From positions 2,601,249-2,665,248 of the forward strand of contig CAADRB010000016.1 in NCBI GenBank assembly GCA_900708905.1: DNA of 64,000 nucleotides, in the 5' to 3' direction. The notes beneath the pieces were generated by a model, which saw nothing but the letters and a program-made list of their open reading frames with translations, made no database searches and was not told where the DNA came from. How positions within the stretch are numbered: the first letter of the stretch is position 1; each line of letters opens with the position of its first letter. Below are positions 39,401 through 48,097 of this stretch, piece by piece. This stretch comes from Hymenolepis diminuta (Eukaryota > Platyhelminthes > Cestoda > Cyclophyllidea > Hymenolepididae). Made by a program: the position numbers and the translations under genes.

Positions 39401-42400
39401 TTAAAAGATGACTTTTAGGAAATTGTGCCCAAATGCATTAATTTTGAACTTTAACTTTTTATATGTTATGCTAATTTCTTAAAACCATCAAATTGACGTA
39501 TGGACTTTAATTTTAACATAAATGTATAAAAATTAGATAGAATTACCTTGGCGAGAAAAGAGGATATCTCTTAGTAAATGTATTGCTAAATTCTTAGTAG
39601 AGCTGCCATTAATAACCTTAGTGAAGAAAATCGCCGTAAATGCTATTATGGGTTGCATATTCTAAGAACGGTAAAAGTGTGGCTTTAAATTTCATTTTAT
39701 GATATATAGGGAGCTCTGAAAATTGTTAGTAGTTTTACTGATTAGTTGCGTATTCAATTAGTAAAAATTGTGCATTTGCTTGATCAGTGAACCTGAAATA
39801 TTTATTGCATAATTTAGAATTTTATTATCATTATTTCTTTCATAATTTGTCAAATCGAATCTTAATTTCAAATATTTGTAATTTACTCAGTGAGTAGCCT
39901 CAAATAGGAACGAAGTCATTTCGCGTGAAAACAGGAGATGCATTTGGAGGCTTTGATAGTTACGGCCTCTCTTCATAATATATGTTAGTTAGATTCCAGT
40001 CTATCTAGCTACTTTACTCACAAGGGTTTCCTTTTCCTATGACTAATGGCTATTTAAATTGTATAAAGACTAACCACCCTCAGTTCCTTCGGCTTTCGCC
40101 GTGGATATTTTGTTGCAAATTTGAATTTAGTGAATGCTTCCGGACTTTCTAGACGTTGTCCACTGATGCAAGTGAGTTGAATTATTCATTTTGTGTATTT
40201 CCAATATGCCCTTTCTGTGTTATTCAGAAAAGTTCTGTTATTTTATGGGTTGTTCTCTTATACTTAAGTTGTTTTTGATAAAGATTTTGTCTTCATATGA
40301 CGCTGAGTAACCATTGAAATAAGTCAGTTGTTTTATTATTCAAGAACGTGCCAAGTTATCGGAGCATTACAAAGTTAGAGAACCAGTTTTTCCAGTCGAA
40401 TGAAGGTGATTAATCTTTAAAGATGCTTAGATCAGCGCAAACATTATTGATAATCGTCAAGCAAAACAGGTTCTATTATGAAGGCCTTTCTAATTAGAAC
40501 AAAATTGCTCCTGAATAGTATTATGAAATTGCTGATGAATGCCTAGTATAAATTTCATTTTAGGCGTTTTTGTTCGCATTTATGTAAAAAGGTCACATTT
40601 ATTTCTCGATCTCTCTATGTTCCCATCCTTTCTTTTGTGTTTCTTTGTTTTCCTGCTGAAGAACGGTTTAAATCGTTTGATCGTTTTTTCAATCCCTCCT
40701 TTAGATATCTAATTCTCAAATCTCCTGTTATCTAAACCTTTAATTTTCTTAAACATGAGCTGTTTAAGTAGTATTTCTTTTGTTTTATCTGCCCTTCATC
40801 ATAGAAAAGAAGCAGCTTTTTTAATTTTCAAATCGTAGTGACCAAAACTTTTCCATTTTATTGCATTGTAATGCATCTTTGCAGTGGCTCTAAGTGGTTA
40901 TTAGTAAATAATTATAAAGATAAATATTTATAACTCATTTAAGCCATGGATTCGACATTTACTGTGAGCATTAAAAAAATTATCAAAATGTTTTCTAAAA
41001 CTGGAGGTTATTGTGCTAAAATTGAAGAGACCGCCATGTCTGCCTCGAATCCGGGTCATGGTAACTGGTCACGTGTCTCTGGTTTAGACTGAATTTTTGA
41101 CAAATTTGACATCTCTTTAATATATCTATTTACAATTTTGTCTATCAAGTTGCTAAGACTTGAATCATAGACTGTTTACATTACTATTTTAACAATTCAA
41201 TTTAAAATATCCACTGGTTTTTCCAATTGTGTAGTAATAGGGAAATTGCCCTGATTTGGCACGGATAAGATAATTTAGATTGATTGGCTTTCTACTACCC
41301 ACAAATCTGAGTTTATACTAATGACCAACTATGAAAATAGGATGGGAACTATCAAGCCATCTTATAAATTGTATGATCCCGAGGTATATAATTTCTCTGC
41401 CTTCAAACGACTTCGAGATACGTAATTGAGAAATAATGAAAATCTTCGTTTTTGGAAGAAACTGCAAATTTCCACTAAATAGCTTCGATCCTGGTGACCT
41501 GTCCAGATCTGAGTTTATAAAAGGGAGATGAGGTTTGCTGATTGGTGATAGGAATGGAGAGTCCTTAAGAGAGGTTATATAGATAAATTCGAAATGGGGA
41601 AGATTGTCCATAAATGGAGGAGAACACACGGACCTTAGTTATGCCATACTAGTTGTAAAGCATTGGAAAATGCTTAAAAAGGACCCAGAAGACGCCGGGA
41701 GAATACTTCCTTACCGGATCATATCTGTGGGGAGACAAATGCAAACGCCACTTAACTTGACAAGGATAAGAATTTTATTGTCCAGAATCACAAGTGTCTG
41801 GACATCATTATCGGTGCCCTGACCACTTTTCTTTATGACGTCCAGAAACACGAGTTCTGGACGCAGGTTAAAACTCTCGTCTGTCCTCTTCATTACTGCT
41901 AAGCTCAACAATGTGTGTCTAATTACTTTATAATAATTTTCCAAAGTATACGATGAAGTGATCTAGTCAAGACGCATTGGCTCTCGGTTTTGTCTTCTGC
42001 GTCTTCGTTACAGCTTTTAGCACTACGTGCATCTATCGTGGTGTTGGTTTTCTTTAAAGTTTTTCTGAAAAAATCAATAAATAGCTAAGCAACTTTGATC
42101 AATAGTGAACTCATTTAGTATTGGTACAATTTAAGAAGGTGTCCCTTATTACAGCAGAGTTTCATCTTAATCTATAATTTATTTATTGCTTTTATTAAGG
42201 ATGCTGAAGTTAGCTGCAAGCCAACCAATGGTGATCCAGTTTGCAAATTGTTCGGAAACTGTACCTTTCAAGGTTTGAACGACACCATGACAACTCCAAC
42301 CAAGCCCTGTGTCAAGGCCTGGCTGAAGAGCCAGGGATTTGGACGAGACGAGGAATCCGAGAGTGTTGGTTTTCGTGGTATCGAATCCTCCGATATAATC

Positions 42401-45400
42401 AATCATCTGCGCAAAATTGGCGCCACTGATTCTGCAATGTGGTTGGCTGGGAAACGCACGAATGCAATGGCTTCCAACGAATTATCTGAGAGAATCCTTA
42501 TCCCGACCAATCAGATGAGAGGCGACAATCTTTGCGAAATGTAAGTTTAGGTGTCTCAATATCGGACGCCCTTTAGTTCGTATGCTACTTATGTGTTTAT
42601 TTAAGTAGCATTTATAATTCCAAAATTGTTTATCCTACAGTATATCAATTGCGATATGTACTTCTATTATTTAGATAGTATTTTTTTTATTTTCGTATAC
42701 TTGAGACACTAATATTTATAACAATGAAAAGTGGTACTCAAGTCTTTACAGATTAATTACCAGTATGCTCTAAATTTAGGATGAATAGAGATTTGTTAAA
42801 TGTTTTTTTCTAGTTAGTGGACATCCTTTGACCTTCATTACTAAGCTGTTTATGTTTATGGCACGTTGTTTGCCCCTATACTTTCGTAGAGTCTTAGAGC
42901 TAAGAGATTATAAAATTAAATTATTTCTCTTACCTACTTCGCCTTGTTGAAATATTGTGGTCATGGCATATAGACCAAGGGTTTTGGGAATGATACGTCA
43001 ACCATTATCCTCTCTATCCGAGAATACAAAAAGCTTAATGTCATATAAAACAAGCGTGCGAAGAAACTGACTGTGAAATAGCTCTTTTTTGAGCTGCCAG
43101 ATATACATTTTCATATAACTATTTCAATTTCAAGGATACTCAAAGAAATTTAATGAATAATCTTCCAAGAATATAACTTTCTAAAGGGTCATTAAGAATG
43201 ACAAAATCCTGGAAAGGTAATCATAAAACCTCGCTGATCTCTCTTCAATGTACTGGAACTTAAAAGCTATGAACTCTGTTGTCTAATTCGTATGCTCTAC
43301 TGGATCTTCAAATAAGATTATTTTAAAAAAATTTCAAAAAAACTTCCCATTATTTATTTTAAATTTGGGAGGAAATATCACCTTTGGGTTTCGGTTAAGA
43401 TAAACCATTAATTTCACAATATTTGATCAGTAGTTTGTGGAATTTGGCGACTTATTTAGCCAAATCAGAGATCACGAGATCGGTGCCCATCAATATGAAT
43501 CCAGTGATGTGGTCGGCAAATCGCATTGATTTTTGGTCAGTTCTCGAACAAAGAATAGGAGATATTGTGCGACCTCTCGCCTTTTTCTCCGCCAAATTAA
43601 CCACCACTCAGACTCGATACAACACTTTCGGGCGGGAGCTCTTGGCGATCTACAAGGCGGTGAAACATTTCCGGTACCTCCTGGAAGGTCGCCAATTCAC
43701 GATCTTTACCGATCACAAACCGTTAACATATGCCAGTCGGGCCAATTCCGATCATTATTCTCCACGCAAAATCCGGCATCTCGATTGCGTCCTTCTGTTC
43801 ACCAACGACATCAGACACGTTAAAGGCTCGGACAATATTGTCGCTGATTGTCTTTCTCGAACCGATATCGAAGCAGTAACAAAAGCAGTCGGTTTTCACT
43901 CCCTCTCAGAAGCTCAAAAGACCGACACTGAGCTACAAGAGTTCCGAAACCGTCCGACTTCACTCCAATAAAAGGATATTCCTCTGCACACGACCCCCCG
44001 GTCTCATAACATGTGACGTTTCAACAGATATTCCAAGACCTTTTGTTCCAAAAGCTTTCCGACGCCAGGTTTTCGAATCTCTTCACAACCTCTCATACCC
44101 TGGCAAACGGGCAACGGCAAAACTCATCACTGATCGTTTTGTTTGGCCATCTTGCCGCAAGGACATCGCAAANNNNNNNNNNNNNNNNNNNNNNNNNNNN
44201 NNNNNNNNNNNNNNNNNNNNNNNNNNNNNNNNNNNNNNNNNNNNNNNNNNNNNNNNNNNNNNNNNNNNNNNNNNNNNNNNNNNNNNNNNNNNNNNNNNNN
44301 NNNNNNNNNNNNNNNNNNNNNNNNNNNNNNNNNNNNNNNNNNNNNNNNNNNNNNNNNNNNNNNNNNNNNNNNNNNNNNNNNNNNNNNNNNNNNNNNNNNN
44401 NNNNNNNNNNNNNNNNNNNNNNNNNNNNNNNNNNNNNNNNNNNNNNNNNNNNNNNNNNNNNNNNNNNNNNNNNNNNNNNNNNNNNNNNNNNNNNNNNNNN
44501 NNNNNNNNNNNNNNNNNNNNNNNNNNNNNNNNNNNNNNNNNNNNNNNNNNNNNNNNNNNNNNNNNNNNNNNNNNNNNNNNNNNNNNNNNNNNNNNNNNNN
44601 NNNNNNNNNNNNNNNNNNNNNNNNNNNNNNNNNNNNNNNNNNNNNNNNNNNNNNNNNNNNNNNNNNNNNNNNNNNNNNNNNNNNNNNNNNNNNNNNNNNN
44701 NNNNNNNNNNNNNNNNNNNNNNNNNNNNNNNNNNNNNNNNNNNNNNNNNNNNNNNNNNNNNNNNNNNNNNNNNNNNNNNNNNNNNTCCCGACCCGCCCTA
44801 CCTCCAATCCCATTTTCATCCCCACTGATCTAAAAACTTTCTCCCACGTTTTTCTTCGCCATGACGTTGTCCGTAAGCCTCTCCAGCCGATTTATGATGG
44901 CCCTTTCAAGGTTCTTCAAAGAGGTGAAAAGACGCTCACCATCCTTCAGAATGGCAGAGAATCTGTTGTCTCAATGGATCGCGTAAAACCTGCCTACCTC
45001 GACAAGCCAGTAACTGAAAACTCTGCCTCCGCGTTTCATCCAAAACCCCCGGATAAGGAACCAGGAAAACCAATAGTAGTTACTCGTAGTGGAAGACACG
45101 TACGCTTACCAGATCGTTACAGAGATCACGAGATCGGTACCCATCAATATGAATCCAGTGATGTGGTCGACAAACCGCATTGATTTCTGGTCATTGAGAT
45201 AATTATAGTGTGAGGATGTTATTAAAACTTCGTAGTGGACTTGGTAAGTTTTTCATTCCAGTTTTTTCACCCTTTCCGGTTCTGGACGTAGACTTCCTTT
45301 TGCTATTAGGGATGTTTAAACTAGCTTTCAAATGAGGAAATATGAGGTACCCGTTTTAAGACAGAAATCCAAAATTCTACGATGTATTAAATGTTGCATC

Positions 45401-46042
45401 GAGAGTCACACATCGGCATGTTCTTGGTATTGTTCAAGTGGTGTTTTGTTAGATTAAAAAATGCAAGTTATTATTTTCTCTGCGAATTTTCCTGGTCAAT
45501 TCCTCAACGAGATTCAACGGAGAAGATTACGTCTTCCCGGTTCTCTTACTCTAACAATTCTTTTGAGTCATCAGTCACCAATGAGGTTTGTAAGGAAAGC
45601 TCACACAAAATTCTGGCTAAGACAAATAGATTACGACACTAATGTAGTCTTTGGTTTTATTGGGCTATCATGGCTAAAACGACCAATAATGTCTGCTCCC
45701 AATTTCTAAAGCTTAAATTTCCGCTTCTGGGGAATTTGACCGGAAGCGGATTGAGGAAAGTAAAAATTTTGAATTCCATGGATCAAATCTTTTTCCAAAC
45801 TGTTTTCTAATTACAGGTGGCTTCAAGACTGGTGTGAACAATCTGGAAGTCCATCTAACATCGGAGAAATGGACCTTCAGGTCGCAAAGCGTTCCAAATT
45901 GGCCAATTTCTTACTGGACAGTCAACAGAACTTCGAGGCCAATCTCGAGGCCATTCTCTACCGCCCACCATTCGGCGTTCGCACCGCTGCTAATTGGCTT
46001 CAATCTACTAATAACAATCGCAAGACCACCTGCACAGCTTGA
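35729..46042 (+). CDS. NCOA4: NCOA4-like ferritinophagy receptor, eight exons
   Basis: Exons 35729-35952, 35987-36073, 36107-36201, 36236-36358, 36399-36472, 36539-36778, 42200-42540 and 45817-46042 join in phase with GT..AG introns to give 469 residues (stop TGA). Human NCOA4 (about 614 aa) delivers ferritin to autophagosomes for iron release. Evidence for orthology: residues 1-120 are a charged helical region with LIGLLDYAKG, matching the end of the ARA70 coiled coil; then Trp-Leu motifs at W155, W238, W322, W362, W396 and W455, the hallmark of the human protein; and a Cys cluster at C287, C296, C302 placed before W322 as in human. Identity is low, so the call rests on motif order. The start may be this ATG (it gives MCVFCLK) or lie upstream. 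The first four introns are 34, 33, 34 and 40 nt, the fifth 66, then 5.4 kb and 3.3 kb. Confidence 0.68.
36539..36778 (+). CDS. exon 6 of the NCOA4-like gene
   Basis: An 80-codon exon in phase 0 with a consensus GTAAGT donor. Holds KDANAWLSKTSKSC (W238), close to the human pattern in which Trp-Leu is followed by Lys/Ser and Cys. The ATG at the exon start is not needed as a start, because exon 5 splices onto it in frame. Confidence 0.65.
36779..42199 (+). other. intron 6 of the NCOA4-like gene (5.4 kb)
   Basis: GTAAGT donor and TTATTAAG acceptor. No exon or nested gene recognised inside. It contains the twin hairpins at 41780-41863. Confidence 0.5.
41780..41863 (+). repeat. two consecutive GTCCAGA/TCTGGAC hairpins
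   Basis: First: GTCCAGA, 10-base loop, TCTGGAC (41780-41803). Second: CGTCCAGAA, 7-base loop, TTCTGGACG (41839-41863). The same word TTCTGGACGCAG recurs at 57427-57438, and CTGGACATCCAG occurs at 24007-24018, so this is probably a dispersed element. Confidence 0.55.
42200..42540 (+). CDS. exon 7 of the NCOA4-like gene (Cys cluster, WL motifs 3 and 4)
   Basis: Starts phase 0 after TTATTAAG and ends two bases into a codon before GTAAGT. Holds C287, C296 and C302, the last two as PVCKLFGNC, the same CX5C spacing as EPCTSFAEC of the human protein. It then has KAWLKSQGFGRDEE (W322; human has KWLLKKEGKDKN here) and MWLAGK (W362). This is the strongest single match to NCOA4; in human this region lies in the ferritin-binding part. 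Confidence 0.7.
43466..43539 (+). repeat. 74-bp direct repeat, left copy
   Basis: Matches 45120-45193 at 70 of 74 positions by eye. It encodes the end of the pol polyprotein but sits upstream of RNase H. Confidence 0.85.
44173..44785. other. assembly gap (613 N)
   Basis: Run of N inside the retroelement; from the flanking domains it should hold most of the integrase core. The long frames drawn across it are artefacts. Confidence 0.95.
45120..45193 (+). repeat. 74-bp direct repeat, right copy
   Basis: The pol 3' end in its expected place after the GPY/F module; partner of 43466-43539. Confidence 0.85.
45817..46042 (+). CDS. exon 8 (last) of the NCOA4-like gene
   Basis: Splices AT|G onto exon 7 and opens with MWLQDWCEQ (W396). 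It ends with ANWLQSTNNN (W455) and stop TGA at 46040-46042, echoing human NCOA4, which also ends shortly after a final Trp-Leu. AATAAA lies at 46174-46179. Confidence 0.65.
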
Positions 46043-46173
46043 TCTTAATCATCGCTATCACCATCTCTACGCCTTAATCGATTTCTTGATCGTTCTACTC
46101 TTTTAGCTATTTCCCTTCTTAAGATTATCGATTATCATGACTCATTTTTCGAATTAATGCTTTTTCTTTAACC

Positions 46174-46179
46174 AATAAA
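46174..46179 (+). terminator. polyadenylation signal AATAAA
   Basis: First AATAAA after the NCOA4-like stop, 132 bp downstream. Confidence 0.55.
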
Positions 46180-47275
46180 TATCTTGCATCAATATCAATC
46201 CTTTTTTGTTTGGTGTTTGTAAAAGTTACTCTAATTTTTTAGCATAGATTTTATTTCTCTTCCCTTTTTTAAACAGTGTTATTTAGTGTTTCTTTTTTTT
46301 CAATCGTATTAATTCATTCTTAAAACTCCAGTTCTATTAGGCCTATAGTTGCAGTTAGGGCCTCATTATTATAAAAGAAACGCTACTCGTTGAGATTCTT
46401 AGGAACATTCGGTTTGGAGCTTTGTCTTCAAGTCGAGTGAATACAAATTGTAGTAAATTGGGATTTTCAAGAGCGCCGTTTTGCGCCCATTTAGATTCTA
46501 TTTATCTCGGAGCTCACATTCATCAGATCGGAGAAGTCTGACAAATGATTAGGTGTAAAACATTGATTTGTGGCGCCACTCCAATCTTTCGATTTTCGGA
46601 GCTGTTAGTGAACTTAAACAAGGGAAATTCTTTTCCTCATTTTCCGACACGGTGTTTCATATTTTAGGGAGTTTCAGTGTATTGTATCGACTTTATCCTA
46701 ATATCGATGGAATTTTAATCTGTAGATCTTAAAATGAATATTCTACTTTATCTAATCTCAGAAGGTTGAAAATTGAAAACGAAAATGTTTTATGCCGGTG
46801 GATTTTAAAATGAAATGGTCTGCGATGACTATTTTCTCAAAATACATCTACTTAGAGGACGGAGATGTTTATATCTGAACAAGAATCGAGTTCACTTTGT
46901 GTGTTAAATGGTGTTCACCTTAATGCAGAATCGACTATAAACCGTTTCTACAAATTCGTTTCACATTTCTTAATTTGTTTCTGTCCGGTATCCTGTTCAG
47001 TAAATTAATTTCATTTATATGATTCCAAACCAGACAATTTGAAAACATCCATACGGTTAGAAGGAAACTATTAGTGACGAAATGTCCGGTTGTTTGGCAT
47101 GCAGATTTGATTTGCCATACATGCGTTGAATTAACGTCACTGCTGTCAGTTTTGACCTTATGCAGACATTTTTTTGAATAAGCTGAATTCTAGAATACAT
47201 TACAAATATAAATTAATATCTATTGATTTTCATTAAGTAGTAATGTATTTACGAAATGGTATTTAAACATTTTAG
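46180..47275. other. region between the NCOA4-like and BUD23-like genes
   Basis: No exon recognised, though a 5' exon with the start codon of the BUD23-like gene is expected here. Confidence 0.4.
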
Positions 47276-48067
47276 GTGCGTTGGAGATTGTCGAATTCGC
47301 GAATTCTTCAATCATCACATTGTTGGTTTTCGGCAAAATCTTCTTTACTAACAAATGATATATTCGTTGCTCCTCTTACTGCCGAATGTGGTATTACACT
47401 ACCTCCCGGCTTGCGCTCATCTCAATATGACCTAAAATACGTCTCCCGGTTTAGAATTCCAAATATTAATAAAGAATCCATCAAACGTCGAGCGGAATAT
47501 AATGAGCACACTCAAGTGACCCGACACAGTCTGGATGTCAGGCGAAACCGTATTAATCAACAACTGCTTTATCGATTTGCTCTCTCTTCCTGCTTAAACA
47601 TGAATTCAGAAAATTCATCTTCAATTTTATTTCTTGATTTGGGCTGCGGATCACTAGTACCCTTCGGCGGAGAAAATATAATATCTAAAAAAGCTTTCAA
47701 ACTTGGTTTAGATCAATTAGTCAGTCCCCACGAAGGACTGGATTTCATCCGATATTCACTTATTGATTCAAGATTCCCCCTACGTGATTCGTCCATCGAT
47801 TACCTGTTGTCGATTTCATTCGTTCAATGGATAACTGCGAGAGAAGATCGCGGACTTGTAGATTTGTTTAGTCATGAATGTATTCGCGTGCTGTCAAATA
47901 GTAACGGTGCTGGAATTCTACAATTTTATCCCGCAAACGAAAATGATCTTGATATCGTTTGTGAATCTTTGGCTAATGAAAGCCCGGGCGTTAGAGGATG
48001 TCGATTATGTGCCCGACCGATTGAAAACCGGGGAGCAAAAATTTTTGTATATTTTACAAAGGTATAG
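47276..48067 (+). CDS. divergent BUD23/WBSCR22-like SAM methyltransferase
   Basis: An open frame of 263 codons directly after a TTTTAG acceptor; it begins GTG, so a 5' exon probably supplies the start. Residues about 78-262 follow the BUD23 fold: motif I LDLGCG (120-125), an acidic GLD, SISFVQW (BUD23: SISAVQW), GILQFYPANENDLDIV (BUD23: LQLYPENSEQLELI) and a final AKIFVYF strand. BUD23 N7-methylates a guanosine in small-subunit rRNA. Oddities: the glycine after GCG(S/T) is Leu, the DMxxxxPF segment is altered, the first 75 residues match nothing I know and lack the usual RPE..FYD..EA.KY start, and the basic C-terminal tail of BUD23 is absent. Either AAAG|GTATAG is a donor to an unseen exon or this is a shortened paralogue. 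ATTAAA follows at 48092. Confidence 0.65.
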   Translation: MRWRLSNSRILQSSHCWFSAKSSLLTNDIFVAPLTAECGITLPPGLRSSQYDLKYVSRFRIPNINKESIKRRAEYNEHTQVTRHSLDVRRNRINQQLLYRFALSSCLNMNSENSSSILFLDLGCGSLVPFGGENIISKKAFKLGLDQLVSPHEGLDFIRYSLIDSRFPLRDSSIDYLLSISFVQWITAREDRGLVDLFSHECIRVLSNSNGAGILQFYPANENDLDIVCESLANESPGVRGCRLCARPIENRGAKIFVYFTKV

Positions 48068-48091
48068 TTTGAAATTACGCCGACATTATTG

Positions 48092-48097
48092 ATTAAA
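48092..48097 (+). terminator. possible polyadenylation signal ATTAAA
   Basis: Common variant signal, 25 bp after the BUD23-like stop. This is close, but it fits a compact 3' UTR and argues mildly for the stop being real. Confidence 0.35.

Larger units (their letters stand above)
43466..45193 (+). mobile_element. Ty3/gypsy fragment: RNase H, integrase zinc-binding region, GPY/F tail
   Basis: Begins with a 74-bp copy of the end of pol, jumps at TTTGGTCA into RNase H (RPLAFFSAKL, GRELLAIYKAVKHFRYLL, TDHKPLTYA, HVKGSDNIVADCLSR), then a frame-shifted integrase N-terminal HHCC-type region (about 43970-44172), then a 613-base gap of N (44173-44785). After the gap comes the integrase C-terminal GPY/F module (IYDGPFKVLQRG) and the pol end with stop at 45181-45183. 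The first catalytic Asp of RNase H is lost at the jump. No LTRs found. Inactive. Confidence 0.8.
42541..45816 (+). other. intron 7 of the NCOA4-like gene, carrying a retroelement
   Basis: GTAAGT donor, pyrimidine-rich TAATTACAG acceptor. A Ty3/gypsy fragment occupies 43466-45193 in the same orientation as the gene. The flanks (42541-43465, 45194-45816) hold nothing else recognisable. Confidence 0.65.

Noticed and set aside
44013..45183. Very long frames (232-346 codons) on both strands around 44.1-45.2 kb
   Set aside because: Most of their length is the run of N; only the flanking retroelement segments are real sequence.
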